Below, one piece after another: positions 43,433 to 51,792 of a DNA stretch of 64,000 nt (its first letter is position 1; every line of letters starts with the position of its first letter). This DNA is from a virus. The notes under the pieces were generated by a model. That model saw nothing but the letters and a program-made list of their open reading frames with translations. It ran no database searches and was not told where the DNA came from. The translations under genes and the position numbers were made by a program. The stretch is taken from positions 1 to 64,000 of the IMG/VR virus record IMGVR_UViG_3300002131_000176. One strand, 5' to 3'.

Positions 43433-43947
43433 CCAGTATAATTAAAGTTGATGCCATCCAAATGAGTAATGGCGATACTCCATCTATATCTGATATGGGG
43501 TTCTCTCCTCTTGAACGAGCAGATATACCAGTGTCAGCAACTTATCAAACACAATGTGCAGCACGTACCTCTACACAGTCATTGTCAGGTGATTCTGGGT
43601 GGGTAGATCATTTATCTTCAACATTTACAGTAACCAAAGATAATACTGCAGTACTTTTTTTATATAGTTCTGCTTCCAGTTATGAATCTGGAACTGTTCA
43701 GGGATTTGCCAGACTATTATTAGATGATGTTATGATAGGATATAACTCATGTGTAGCTAAACAAAGTACAGCAAATTCAGCTGGTGCTGGAACAGTGCAG
43801 TGGGATTCTCAAACCGTATCTGCGGGTACACATACGGTTAAAGTTCAGCTACGAAATACTCAAGCCGGTACACAGTGGCAAACACCTTACTTTACGGCCG
43901 ATTCCCAAACTGCAAATACTTTGTCAATCTTATTTTACGGAAAATAA
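43429..43947 (+). CDS. fibre-tip protein, 172 aa
   Basis: The attachment peptide TSIIKVDAIQMSNGDTPSIS resembles the N terminus of other short fibre proteins (ixVdtIq...G). The remainder is a jelly-roll-like beta domain (TFTVTKDNTAVLFLYSSASS, SAGTHTVKVQLRNTQAGTQW). It starts at an ATGA overlap with the previous gene. It is probably an alternative receptor-binding tip. Confidence 0.6.
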   Translation: MTSIIKVDAIQMSNGDTPSISDMGFSPLERADIPVSATYQTQCAARTSTQSLSGDSGWVDHLSSTFTVTKDNTAVLFLYSSASSYESGTVQGFARLLLDDVMIGYNSCVAKQSTANSAGAGTVQWDSQTVSAGTHTVKVQLRNTQAGTQWQTPYFTADSQTANTLSILFYGK

Positions 43948-43960
43948 AAGGAAATAAAAA

Positions 43961-44341
43961 ATGCTACTTTCAGAAGCACTATCTAAATTAGGCATCACAG
44001 AATGGGTACTGAATGGTGACCCAAAAACGGAAGCAGAATTTACCACTATGTTTGGTAAAGTCACTGGCACTGATGCCAATGGTTCTGCAATCATATCAAA
44101 TAACTCAGCTGATTGGGGATTTACCTGGGCTGAATTAAAAGCCAAGTCTGATGAATTAGAAGCAGCGGCACCACTTCAAGCATTACGTGCTGAACGTGAC
44201 CGATTGATTGCCGCAACCGATTGGTGGGCGTCATCTGACTTAACGATGACTGTGGAACAATCGGCATATCGTCAGGCGTTGCGCGATATTACAGATACAT
44301 ATCAATCACTCGATACAGTCGTTTGGCCTACAAAGCCTTAA
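43961..44341 (+). CDS. tail-fibre-associated chaperone-like protein, 126 aa
   Basis: The C-terminal part (LRAERDRLIAATDWWASSDL, then YRQALRDITDTYQSLDTVVW and PTKP) is the phage tail assembly chaperone pattern (Phage_TAC/APC type). Its N terminus (LLSEALSKLGITEWVLNGDP) is a separate small domain. Such proteins normally help fold or mount the fibre encoded next to them. AAAGGAAA is the ribosome site. Confidence 0.7.
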   Translation: MLLSEALSKLGITEWVLNGDPKTEAEFTTMFGKVTGTDANGSAIISNNSADWGFTWAELKAKSDELEAAAPLQALRAERDRLIAATDWWASSDLTMTVEQSAYRQALRDITDTYQSLDTVVWPTKP

Positions 44342-44352
44342 GGTGTAATTAA

Positions 44353-45534
44353 ATGAGTAATGCAAGAAATCTGTCAAGAATTATTACTGGTAACTTTGAT
44401 GTTCCCTTGGGCGCTTTAGATAACGTACCACCGTCTAATGATGCTAGTGCGTTAACTACGGGGACTTTGCCGATTGCTCGTATTGCTGGTGGTGCAATTA
44501 CTGCTGATAAAATTGGCGCTGGTGTTATTACTTCTGCGGCTGTAAGCGACCAAGCAAATACAAGTACGGGGTCTTTATCATTACCTGCGGGAACAACTGC
44601 ACAACGCCCCGGCTCACCGGCGGAGGGGATGATCCGCCAAAACACCTCAAACGGCAACCCAGAGTGGTACAACGGTACTTCATGGGTATCTATAGTACCA
44701 TTTAGTTATGCAGTTGAGTATCTCGTTATTGCTGGTGGCGGTGCAGGTGGTAATAACCATGCGGGTGGTGGCGGTGCAGGGGGTTATCGTTCCTCTGTTT
44801 TCGGCGAGTCATCTGGTGGTGGCGTATCTGTTGAAGCGTCTTTAACTCTTGTAACTAACACAGCGTATACAGTTACTGTTGGTGCGGGGGGTGCTGCCGC
44901 TGGTGGGGGCACAAGCAATAATACCAATGGTGGTAATAGTGTATTCGGGTCAATAACGTCAGTAGGTGGCGGAGCAGGCGGTAATCGAAACGATTCTGCT
45001 GGCACTAGCCCCGGGCAAAACGGTGGCTCAGGCGGCGGTGGCGGCGGTGCGGTGACGTCGTTTTCGCAAAACCATGTTGCGGGTTTGGGAACAGTCGGGC
45101 AAGGATATGCAGGTGGTACTGCTACTGACCCAAATGGCGGAGGCGGAGGCGGCGCAGGTGCTGTTGGACAACCCGGTGCTGGTGGTGGTTCTCGTGTTGG
45201 TGGTAATGGTGTAACTTCTTCTATTACTGGGTCAGCAGTAACAAGAGCAGGCGGCGGCGGTGGAAGTAGCGGTGGCGATCCTGCTGCGGCTGGCGGTTCA
45301 GGTGGTGGCGGTACGTCGGGAACTAGTAGTGGTTCTAATGGTACTGCTGGAGCAGCAAACACCGGCTCTGGAGGCGGCGGTGGCGGTGCGGGTAATACTA
45401 CTGGTTCTAACGGGGGCTCAGGTGTAGCTATCATCCGTTATGCTGGCTCACAGCGTGGTACTGGCGGCACAGTCACTTCGTCTGGCGGTTACACGATCCA
45501 CACCTTCACAAGCTCAGGCACATTTACAGCATAA
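44353..45534 (+). CDS. glycine-rich tail fibre adhesin, 393 aa
   Basis: The N-terminal attachment part is ALDNVPPSNDASALTTGTLP followed by IARIAGGAITADKIGAGVIT. After AEGMIRQNTSNGNPEWYNGT the protein becomes glycine-rich from about residue 125 (VIAGGGAGGNNHAGGGGAGG) to residue 365, with GGGGG-type runs, and ends in a short strand pair (GGYTIHTFTSSGTFTA). Glycine-rich adhesins of this type can fold as stacked polyglycine II helices (S16 gp38 precedent) and bind surface receptors. Base composition here is more GC-rich than in the baseplate genes. Confidence 0.7.
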   Translation: MSNARNLSRIITGNFDVPLGALDNVPPSNDASALTTGTLPIARIAGGAITADKIGAGVITSAAVSDQANTSTGSLSLPAGTTAQRPGSPAEGMIRQNTSNGNPEWYNGTSWVSIVPFSYAVEYLVIAGGGAGGNNHAGGGGAGGYRSSVFGESSGGGVSVEASLTLVTNTAYTVTVGAGGAAAGGGTSNNTNGGNSVFGSITSVGGGAGGNRNDSAGTSPGQNGGSGGGGGGAVTSFSQNHVAGLGTVGQGYAGGTATDPNGGGGGGAGAVGQPGAGGGSRVGGNGVTSSITGSAVTRAGGGGGSSGGDPAAAGGSGGGGTSGTSSGSNGTAGAANTGSGGGGGGAGNTTGSNGGSGVAIIRYAGSQRGTGGTVTSSGGYTIHTFTSSGTFTA

Positions 45535-45549
45535 AGGAAAAAATTAAAC

Positions 45550-45903
45550 ATGGCACATTTTGCAAAAGTAAATAACGGTATGGTGATACAAGTCATCGTT
45601 GCTGAACCTGAATTCTTTGATACATTCGTGGACTCAAGCCCCGGTCAATGGATTCAGACTAGCTACAACACACACGGTGGTGTTCATACTAATGGTGGCA
45701 CACCACTGCGTAAGAACTATGCTGGTGTTGGATATACTTACGATTCAGTCCGTGATGCTTTCATCCCACCAAAACCATATGTAAGTTGGACTCTAAACGA
45801 AGACACTTGCTTATGGGATTGTCCTGCAGCATACCCCGATGATGGTAAGGTTTATGCCTGGGATGAGGATGCACAACAATGGAATGAGGTTGTGGGTGAG
45901 TAA
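45550..45903 (+). CDS. fibre-associated small protein, 117 aa
   Basis: The sequence AHFAKVNNGMVIQVIVAEPE, FVDSSPGQWIQTSYNTHGGV, LRKNYAGVGYTYDSVRDAFI, PPKPYVSWTLNEDTCLW is a small protein I recall near fibres in many marine phages. The C terminus is acidic with several Trp. A ribosome site (AAAGGAAAA) lies before the ATG. No enzyme motif; likely a fibre accessory. Confidence 0.65.
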   Translation: MAHFAKVNNGMVIQVIVAEPEFFDTFVDSSPGQWIQTSYNTHGGVHTNGGTPLRKNYAGVGYTYDSVRDAFIPPKPYVSWTLNEDTCLWDCPAAYPDDGKVYAWDEDAQQWNEVVGE

Positions 45904-45959
45904 AGTAGCAAAGCATATTTATCATAAGCACATCTTGTTAACATAAATAAAAGAATAAT

Positions 45960-46442
45960 ATGGCACTCAGTAAAATTATAACTGGATCACTGGCAGACTC
46001 GGCAATCACTACAAATAAAATTGCAAATCTTGGGATACATTCTGTTGATATATCAGCTGATGCTATCACTGCTGATAAAATTGGCGCTGGTGCAGTTACT
46101 TCTGCAAAGCTGAATGATAATATTGCATTACCAGGCACTGATGCAGTAACAGTACCTAAAGGCACTGAGGCACAACGTGGTGCTGGTGTTGCTGGTAAGT
46201 TTCGTTTTAATACTGAAACAAATGGATTTGAAGGTTATAATGGTACTGCTTGGGGTGAAGTTGGAGGTGGTGGTGGAGCGACTGGTGGTGGTGATGATGC
46301 CATATTCTACGAGAATGGCAAGACTATAACAACAAGTTATTCAATCACAGCTAATAGTAATGCAATGTCTGCTGGACCAATTACGATTAATAGTGGTGCT
46401 TCAGTTACAATCCCAGATGGTTCACGCTGGGTTGTTATTTAA
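45960..46442 (+). CDS. tail fibre protein, 160 aa
   Basis: The N terminus ALSKIITGSLADSAITTNKI, then ISADAITADKIGAGAVTSAK, is a fibre attachment repeat shared with the gene at 44353. A linker AQRGAGVAGKFRFNTETNGF follows, then EGYNGTAWGEV and a Gly run. The C-terminal 45 residues (ITTSYSITANSNAMSAGPIT ... IPDGSRWVVI) form a cap that is repeated in the gene at 46452. The A-T-rich leader (45940-45955, ACATAAATAAAAG) resembles a degenerate late promoter. Confidence 0.65.
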   Translation: MALSKIITGSLADSAITTNKIANLGIHSVDISADAITADKIGAGAVTSAKLNDNIALPGTDAVTVPKGTEAQRGAGVAGKFRFNTETNGFEGYNGTAWGEVGGGGGATGGGDDAIFYENGKTITTSYSITANSNAMSAGPITINSGASVTIPDGSRWVVI

Positions 46443-46451
46443 AGGATAGAT

Positions 46452-46670
46452 ATGAGTATTGTATTAAATGGAAATGGTTACATCACAGGCGCTGCTGGCT
46501 TAGGTAAAGGAGGCAGTGAAACAAACATTGCTTTTTACGAAACTGATAACACAATCACAAGCGATTACACCATTGGCACAAACAAGAACGCTATGAGCGT
46601 GGGTGACATAACGGTTGCTACCGGTGTTACGGTTACTGTTCCAACTGGTTCTTTTTGGGTGGTTGTATGA
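46452..46670 (+). CDS. stand-alone fibre cap domain, 72 aa
   Basis: This short protein has an attachment peptide (MSIVLNGNGYITGAAGLGKG) joined directly to the cap domain ITSDYTIGTNKNAMSVGDIT followed by VPTGSFWVVV. The cap is the same as the C terminus of the preceding 160-residue fibre, without the long middle part. It may be a minimal exchangeable fibre. Its stop overlaps the next start (ATGA at 46667). Confidence 0.6.
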   Translation: MSIVLNGNGYITGAAGLGKGGSETNIAFYETDNTITSDYTIGTNKNAMSVGDITVATGVTVTVPTGSFWVVV

Positions 46671-47029
46671 GCGGAAATATTAACTTTAACGGCTGGCTTA
46701 ACGATGACGGCTCAGAGAACTACAAGTGTAGGGCTTGGGTGAACTTCAACGGCACTGGCGTTGTGGCTATAAGAGCAAGTGGGAATGTGAGTTCTATTAC
46801 GGATGGAGGTGCTGCTAGGTATCGCATAAACCTATCTAGTGCAATGCCGGATGAAAACTATGTAGTTGCTGGGTCTGTTAACCCTAATGGTTCGTCGGGG
46901 TCGTATATGGGGTCTGGTGTAACTACAGTTTTAGGTGCTAATACAGCAAGCCAAGTGCAAATTGAGTTGCGAGACTACACCAACAACTATACAGACACTG
47001 ACACAGTGATGGTAGCCATCTTCCGCTAG
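46667..47029 (+). CDS. KAWVNFNGTG-family fibre protein, copy 1, 120 aa
   Basis: After a short start (SGNINFNGWLNDDGSENYKC) comes RAWVNFNGTGVVAIRASGNV and SSITDGGAARYRINLSSAMP, ending DTVMVAIFR. It is the first of three adjacent paralogues (also 47038 and 47416). Start at 46667 is chosen because of the ATGA overlap. This domain is widespread in phage fibres and likely sits at the tip. Confidence 0.65.
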   Translation: MSGNINFNGWLNDDGSENYKCRAWVNFNGTGVVAIRASGNVSSITDGGAARYRINLSSAMPDENYVVAGSVNPNGSSGSYMGSGVTTVLGANTASQVQIELRDYTNNYTDTDTVMVAIFR

Positions 47030-47037
47030 GAGCTAAT

Positions 47038-47406
47038 ATGTCAACAATTAAAACAGAAACACTAAGCACCCCTAGCAACTCAACCGTTCCAGTAGACACA
47101 GTGGTGAACGGGACAGCAAAGGCTTGGGTGAACTTTAACGGAACAGGTGCAGTGGCTATCCGTAGGGCATTTAATGTAGCGAGTATTACGGATAATGGGA
47201 CTGGTAATTACACAGTGAACTTTACGACTGCTATGGCAGATGCAGATTACTCAGCAATTTGTAATTCTTCAAGCGGGGGAGTGACAAATACTGACACAAT
47301 GGTTAATCCTTACGTCTGGAATGTGAATAGTGTGTCTTTGGGAACCAACAATAATGCTGGCACAATTGCTGACAGAATTTATATCAACGTAACCATCTTC
47401 AGCTAA
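47038..47406 (+). CDS. KAWVNFNGTG-family fibre protein, copy 2, 122 aa
   Basis: It starts MSTIKTETLSTPSNSTVPVD and has KAWVNFNGTGAVAIRRAFNV, ASITDNGTGNYTVNFTTAMA, and ends RIYINVTIFS. The central block is nearly the same as in the copies on either side; the attachment peptides differ. GGAGC-type ribosome site before the ATG. Confidence 0.65.
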   Translation: MSTIKTETLSTPSNSTVPVDTVVNGTAKAWVNFNGTGAVAIRRAFNVASITDNGTGNYTVNFTTAMADADYSAICNSSSGGVTNTDTMVNPYVWNVNSVSLGTNNNAGTIADRIYINVTIFS

Positions 47407-47415
47407 AGGGTTTTT

Positions 47416-47778
47416 ATGGGTACAACAATAAGCGGAACAAATGGTGTTACCTTCCCAGATAGCACCTCAATGCAAACAGGTCAACAGGCTTGTAAGGCGT
47501 GGGTTAACTTTAATGGCACAGGGACTGTGGCGATTAGGGCAGCCTACAATGTGAGTAGTATTACTGATAACGGAACTGGTGACTATACGGTTAACTTTAC
47601 TACGGCTATGGTGGATACAGGTTATTGTGTAACTGATGGTGATGTACTAAACCGAAATGTATCAAACGCAAAATTTGATGGAACAGGTATAAGGTCAACA
47701 ACCCAACTACAGGTGTATGCATATGACGGTGCAGCGTATTCTGATTTTGCAATAATGCAGTTTTCTGTCTTCCGCTAA
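47416..47778 (+). CDS. KAWVNFNGTG-family fibre protein, copy 3, 120 aa
   Basis: It starts MGTTISGTNGVTFPDSTSMQ (a typical short-fibre attachment peptide) and continues KAWVNFNGTGTVAIRAAYNV, SSITDNGTGDYTVNFTTAMV, ending FAIMQFSVFR. The third member of the tandem set. Different attachment peptides with shared tips suggest mosaic exchange. Confidence 0.65.
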   Translation: MGTTISGTNGVTFPDSTSMQTGQQACKAWVNFNGTGTVAIRAAYNVSSITDNGTGDYTVNFTTAMVDTGYCVTDGDVLNRNVSNAKFDGTGIRSTTQLQVYAYDGAAYSDFAIMQFSVFR

Positions 47779-47804
47779 CCAACTAATTTTTTAAGGAGTC
47801 TAAC

Positions 47805-47990
47805 ATGGACAACAAACGAGTAATTTACCCAACAGACGAAGGCGGTGTTGCTGTCATCGTTCCCGCACCCGGCGCTACACAAGAGCAGGTGCTACAGGCT
47901 GTACCAGCAGGTAAGGCTTACAAGATAGTCGATGTGGCTGATGTGCCTAGCGACCGTACATTCCGCAACGCATGGGAATACACAGCTTAA
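47805..47990 (+). CDS. fibre-associated small protein, 61 aa
   Basis: The sequence MDNKRVIYPTDEGGVAVIVP, APGATQEQVLQAVPAGKAYK, IVDVADVPSDRTFRNAWEYT is a small protein often found between phage fibre genes. AAGGAG gives a strong ribosome site. It precedes two more short proteins of the same kind, probably forming a fibre-folding cassette. Confidence 0.65.
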   Translation: MDNKRVIYPTDEGGVAVIVPAPGATQEQVLQAVPAGKAYKIVDVADVPSDRTFRNAWEYTA

Positions 47991-47999
47991 GAGATAAAT

Positions 48000-48170
48000 A
48001 TGGACTACAAAGAACTGCTTATTAAATACATAAACCATGTTGCAGATAATGAGGGTGTTACTTTCATTAAGGACACATGGAAGGGTGATGGCTTCACTGA
48101 AGAACAGTGGGCTGAACTTATCGCGCTTGATGAACAGGCGTGGAAACAAATTAACGGAGAGACAGGATGA
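48000..48170 (+). CDS. fibre-associated small protein, 56 aa
   Basis: ATG at 48000 opens 56 codons: MDYKELLIKYINHVADNEGV, TFIKDTWKGDGFTEEQWAEL, IALDEQAWKQINGETG. It is acidic and Trp-rich and matches short proteins of fibre cassettes in other phages by style. It is coupled with the next gene through an ATGA overlap. Confidence 0.6.
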   Translation: MDYKELLIKYINHVADNEGVTFIKDTWKGDGFTEEQWAELIALDEQAWKQINGETG

Positions 48171-48394
48171 TTACAGTTAACGTAGACAAAGCAAAGGGCA
48201 TTGCCCATGAAGTTCGCCGTGCCAAGCGCACTGAAGAGTTTGCACCACTGGATGTAAAGGCTACTATCCCATCTGAGGCTGTAGCGGCTGAAGAGGCACG
48301 TGCTGCCATTCGTACCAAGTATGAAGGTGTACAAACGTCTATTGATGCTGCCGCTGATGTGGACGCATTGAAAGCTATCGTCGAGGGGTTGTAA
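48167..48394 (+). CDS. fibre-associated small protein, 75 aa
   Basis: The sequence MITVNVDKAKGIAHEVRRAK, RTEEFAPLDVKATIPSEAVA, AEEARAAIRTKYEGVQTSID is a helical protein type I know from tail-fibre cassettes of many phages, always as a small ORF. It overlaps both neighbours, which supports joint synthesis. Probable role in fibre assembly. Confidence 0.65.
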   Translation: MITVNVDKAKGIAHEVRRAKRTEEFAPLDVKATIPSEAVAAEEARAAIRTKYEGVQTSIDAAADVDALKAIVEGL

Positions 48395-49023
48395 TGTCTA
48401 AGGTTGTTATTGCTGGGGATGCCAGCGGGACGGGAACGTTCACAATTAGTGCACCTAACGGCAATACCGACCGGACGCTGACGCTTCCTGATGAAGCTGG
48501 GACGGTGTTGACGAGTGCGGGTGTACCTGCTAGTGCTATGCCAGCGGGGAGTGTGTTGCAGGTGGTTCAGGGTTATCTGGGAACAACTGCTTCAGCCTCT
48601 ACTAGCAACGATACAACAGTAGACACTGGACTACAAGCAAGTATTACGCCATCTAGCGCAAGCTCAAAAATATTAGTTCAATACAATGTATTTTTAGGTC
48701 AACAAGACTCATACAATATGTTTGTTCGTATTTTAAGAGATTCAACATATATAGGAAATGGAACATCAGAAGGTGGAAGACCAGTTGGGAACGCGGTTGC
48801 AAACAACTACCATTCAACTAATGATGGATATTCAGTATCTCCAACTTCAAACGTTTATTTAGACAGCCCAAACACTACATCTAGTATAACTTATAAGATA
48901 CAAATGGGCTGTTATGGTGGGAATCTTGTTTATATCAATAGATCGCATATTTTTCAAGCCTCGGCAGGAGCATACGACACAATTCCCTTATCCACAATAA
49001 CACTTATGGAGATTGCGGCATGA
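48394..49023 (+). CDS. receptor-binding/fibre-tip protein, SVLQVVQ family, 209 aa
   Basis: The N terminus SKVVIAGDASGTGTFTISAP and NGNTDRTLTLPDEAGTVLTS is a common fibre attachment segment. The tip begins GSVLQVVQGYLGTTASAS and shares SSASSKILVQYNVFLGQ, TSSITYKIQMGC, LVYINRSH and the closing ITLMEIAA with the genes at 42270 and 42860. It starts within the previous stop (TAATG). Confidence 0.65.
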   Translation: MSKVVIAGDASGTGTFTISAPNGNTDRTLTLPDEAGTVLTSAGVPASAMPAGSVLQVVQGYLGTTASASTSNDTTVDTGLQASITPSSASSKILVQYNVFLGQQDSYNMFVRILRDSTYIGNGTSEGGRPVGNAVANNYHSTNDGYSVSPTSNVYLDSPNTTSSITYKIQMGCYGGNLVYINRSHIFQASAGAYDTIPLSTITLMEIAA

Positions 49024-49307
49024 TTGACAAACCAAAAGCACTTCAATCTCTACGACCCAACGCTCAGTGGGTTCTGCGTGGCGATGTTCTTGAATGGCTG
49101 GACACTGAGCAAACGCAACCAACAGAAGCCGAAATCACAGCCGAAGTTGCTCGCCTACAAGCTGAGTACGACAACAAAGAATACCAGCGCCAACGTGCCC
49201 AAGCCTACCCATCAATTGCTGACCAGCTAGATTTAATCTACCACGAAGGCGTTGACGCTTGGAAGGCTCAGATTGCCGCAGTGAAACAGGAGTATCCAAA
49301 GCCATGA
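49020..49307 (+). CDS. fibre-associated chaperone-like protein, 95 aa
   Basis: A first part (IDKPKALQSLRPNAQWVLRG, DVLEWLDTEQTQPTEAEI) and a C-terminal YQRQRAQAYPSIADQLDLIY ... AVKQEYPKP block are typical of the small proteins that follow phage fibre genes (Rxx.YP.xxDQLDxLy pattern). The gene at 53789 shows the same C-terminal pattern. It lies in the small-ORF cassette with overlapping starts and stops. Confidence 0.65.
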   Translation: MIDKPKALQSLRPNAQWVLRGDVLEWLDTEQTQPTEAEITAEVARLQAEYDNKEYQRQRAQAYPSIADQLDLIYHEGVDAWKAQIAAVKQEYPKP

Positions 49308-49507
49308 CATTTGAACAATGGTTTGCCTCACTAGGCGGTGGCTATTATAGCTACGAAGATTTATTCCGTGAGTGCTGGGCTAACGCTACTGAAAGCGCCG
49401 CCAAGGTTGTGGATGAAATGGCAGAGGATCAAGAAAGAGAGTACGAGCCTACGCCAGCAATTCAATGGACTTTAAACAAAGCCGCAGAGATAAGGGCAAA
49501 CAAATGA
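49304..49507 (+). CDS. small acidic fibre-region protein, 67 aa
   Basis: ATG at 49304 overlaps the previous stop (ATGA) and opens 67 codons (TFEQWFASLGGGYYSYEDLF, RECWANATESAAKVVDEMAE). It is acidic and helical. No family recognised. Its stop overlaps the next fibre gene, so it is part of the coupled cassette. Confidence 0.55.
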   Translation: MTFEQWFASLGGGYYSYEDLFRECWANATESAAKVVDEMAEDQEREYEPTPAIQWTLNKAAEIRANK

Positions 49508-50622
49508 GCACATTAGCAACAAACGCCATCACTGACGCTAGCGGTGGCAACACAGCAACCATAAACGGGCAAACGCCTACCGTGTCAAACATGGCTGGGC
49601 GCAACCGCCTGATAAATTCAGATATGCGGATTGACCAGAGGAACGCTGGGGCGAGTGTTACAAACGATAGTGCTGATCTTAAGTTTGCTGTCGACAGGAC
49701 AAACATATATGGTGCGGTTTCATCTAAGTTCACAGCCCAACAAAATGCTGGTTCTGTAACACCACCAGCTGGATTTTCAAACTATCTTGGTTGTACTTCA
49801 TCCTCCGCTTACACTGTCGGTGCTAACGAAAACTTTTGGGTTCAGCAAAGAATTGAGGGCTACAATGTTGCCGACTTGGATTGGGGAACTGCAAACGCCA
49901 AGACTGTAACGCTTTCGTTTTGGGTGCGGTCTAGTCTTACAGGAACATTTGGCGGGTCTTTTCAAAACTCAGCATCAAACAGAAGTTATCCTTTCACATA
50001 TACCATCAACACGGCAAACACTTGGGAGCAAAAGACAGTTACTGTGGTTGGAGATACCAGCGGCACATGGCTAACAACTAATGGTGTTGGTATAAAAGTA
50101 ACTTGGGGGCTTGGTATTGGTTCAACATACAGCGGTACTGCTGGCGCATGGGCTGGGGCCAACTACAACGCTCCAACAGGCGCAGTCAGCGTAGTCGGCA
50201 CAAGCGGAGCAACCTTTTACATCACAGGCGTACAACTCGAAGCGGGAAGCGTAGCGACTCCTTTTGAGCGTAGGCAGTATGGGCAGGAGTTGGCGTTGTG
50301 TCAGCGGTATTATGAGTGGGGAGCCGCTTCTGGTTCTGGTTACGCAGCGATTACAGCTATCTTTGACGCTGGCTCTACTTCTAATATTGACTTTAAAGTA
50401 TCAAAAAGAGTAGTTCCAACGATGACAAATATGACTTTGTCTGGCAACCAATATCCAAATAATCAAAGCAATAGTGTGCCCCGATACGAAGGCGGATATT
50501 CGCGTGGTTTTAGATATACGACAGAACATAATACCACGTTTTGGAACGTCACTACTGGCGCTGGCGGGTCTGGAGGCCCAGCAGGACATCAAATAATTTG
50601 GAACGCTAACGCGGAGTTATAA
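49504..50622 (+). CDS. tail fibre with C-terminal carbohydrate-binding-type domain, 372 aa
   Basis: The start at 49504 ([20 protein letters not shown]) gives a typical fibre attachment segment, followed by [20 protein letters not shown]. The body (about 95-250) is a jelly-roll domain: [35 protein letters not shown]-type ending, then [19 protein letters not shown]. This combination is widespread in tail fibres of many bacteria and phages. Base composition is GC-richer than the core genes. It is likely a receptor-binding module acquired from another phage. Confidence 0.7.
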   Translation: MSTLATNAITDASGGNTATINGQTPTVSNMAGRNRLINSDMRIDQRNAGASVTNDSADLKFAVDRTNIYGAVSSKFTAQQNAGSVTPPAGFSNYLGCTSSSAYTVGANENFWVQQRIEGYNVADLDWGTANAKTVTLSFWVRSSLTGTFGGSFQNSASNRSYPFTYTINTANTWEQKTVTVVGDTSGTWLTTNGVGIKVTWGLGIGSTYSGTAGAWAGANYNAPTGAVSVVGTSGATFYITGVQLEAGSVATPFERRQYGQELALCQRYYEWGAASGSGYAAITAIFDAGSTSNIDFKVSKRVVPTMTNMTLSGNQYPNNQSNSVPRYEGGYSRGFRYTTEHNTTFWNVTTGAGGSGGPAGHQIIWNANAEL

Positions 50623-50624
50623 AA

Positions 50625-50777
50625 ATGATTTACAAATTAACTAGTGAAAAATATGGCGCTCAGGTTCAACGGCTGTCCGACAACGCCTTTATCCCCTTCG
50701 ACCCTGCCAACACAGATTACCAAGAATACCTGAAGTGGCTGGACGAGGGTAATACACCAGAACCCGCAGATGAATGA
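50625..50777 (+). CDS. small fibre-associated protein, 50 aa
   Basis: ATG at 50625 opens 50 codons ending [20 protein letters not shown] plus [11 protein letters not shown]. This small protein follows phage fibres in many genomes (the FDPANxDY..YLxWL.xGNTPEPAD pattern). It closes the fibre cassette before the next late promoter. It is probably a folding or assembly helper. Confidence 0.65.
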   Translation: MIYKLTSEKYGAQVQRLSDNAFIPFDPANTDYQEYLKWLDEGNTPEPADE

Positions 50778-50781
50778 CTTA

Positions 50782-50789
50782 TATAAATA
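50782..50789 (+). promoter_or_regulatory. T4-type late promoter element TATAAATA
   Basis: An exact TATAAATA lies 26 bases before the ATG at 50815, within the AT-rich gap after the fibre cassette. It marks a new late transcript for the glycine-rich adhesin block. Confidence 0.65.
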
Positions 50790-50814
50790 CTATTAAAATT
50801 AATCGGAATCAATT

Positions 50815-51789
50815 ATGAGTTATTTGGGCATACCTCCTTTCGGTAAAACAATTAGAACTATAACTGAAATTATAGCTGATTCAGCACAGTCAAGCTTTTC
50901 TATCACCGGTGGTTATGTTACTGGCTATGTTGATGTTTATCTTAATGGTGTTGCACTATCCTCATCCGATTTTACTGCAACTGATAACACAAATGTGGTG
51001 CTTCAAGTACCAGCTGCGGCATCTGATGAATTTAAATCTATAGCATATTTTCCAGTATCACTCGTTGATATATACAGAAAAAGTGAAGTACTTGGCCTGG
51101 CTGGAACTTCATTTCTTGCCTATGATTCAAATCTACAATCATTTGTAAACACATTTACGTTACCTGTTGCCGACGGCACCACAGGGCAAGTTCTTCAGAC
51201 TAATAGCTCAGGCATATTATCCTTTGTAGATGTAGCCGCAGATGGCGTAGACTCTGCCGCTATTACTAATCTGATTGATTCTGATTATGTGTTTAATAAA
51301 TCATCGCTTCGATACGATGTATATGATAGCGTTGGTGCGTATTCATATACGCAGGCTGTTAGTATGCAGTTTTACCCAGTAGCAACAGAAAATGGTGGTA
51401 CGGTTAAAATCAATCCTAAGTTTAAATACTTAGATTCTGTTGGTACAGAGTTTGAAGCTGATGTTCACTTTACGTCTGATTTCATTGATTCGTACTATAT
51501 TCAGGCAATGATTGCTGCATCAGCACCAGCACCTGTTACTGCTTTTGGTAGCGTTGATGTTTCTGGTGATATTATACCTACATTAAATGCAACGTATGAT
51601 TTAGGAAGTACTTCATTACGTTGGAATAACATATACACTAGTGACTTAAATTTAAAGAACGCATTCGGTGATTGGACCATTGTTGAGGGTGATGAAGATT
51701 TATTCTTATATAATAACAAAAAAAGTAAAACATATAAATTCGCATTAATAGAAGTTGACCCATCAACAGTACCGCCTAAAAGGGGTTAA
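50815..51789 (+). CDS. tail fibre protein, 324 aa
   Basis: The N terminus SYLGIPPFGKTIRTITEIIA, then YVTGYVDVYLNGVALSSSDF, and the C terminus TYDLGSTSLRWNNIYTSDLN followed by GDWTIVEGDEDLFLYNNKKS and KTYKFALIEVDPSTVPPKRG, are conserved ends of marine-phage fibre proteins. The middle includes LLDSDYV-type helix and beta strands. Its own late promoter and the position before three adhesin genes suggest it is the arm that carries them. Confidence 0.7.
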   Translation: MSYLGIPPFGKTIRTITEIIADSAQSSFSITGGYVTGYVDVYLNGVALSSSDFTATDNTNVVLQVPAAASDEFKSIAYFPVSLVDIYRKSEVLGLAGTSFLAYDSNLQSFVNTFTLPVADGTTGQVLQTNSSGILSFVDVAADGVDSAAITNLIDSDYVFNKSSLRYDVYDSVGAYSYTQAVSMQFYPVATENGGTVKINPKFKYLDSVGTEFEADVHFTSDFIDSYYIQAMIAASAPAPVTAFGSVDVSGDIIPTLNATYDLGSTSLRWNNIYTSDLNLKNAFGDWTIVEGDEDLFLYNNKKSKTYKFALIEVDPSTVPPKRG

Positions 51790-51792
51790 GCA

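Noticed and set aside
44784-45434. 216-codon minus-strand open frame rich in proline
   Set aside because: It is the reverse-strand shadow of glycine codons (GGN read as NCC) in the plus-strand adhesin and has no ribosome site.
50815-51789. C-terminal part of the fibre as an S74 intramolecular chaperone
   Set aside because: The ending (GDWTIVEGDEDLFLYNNKKS) lacks the Ser-Lys autocleavage pattern and helical chaperone layout of that family.
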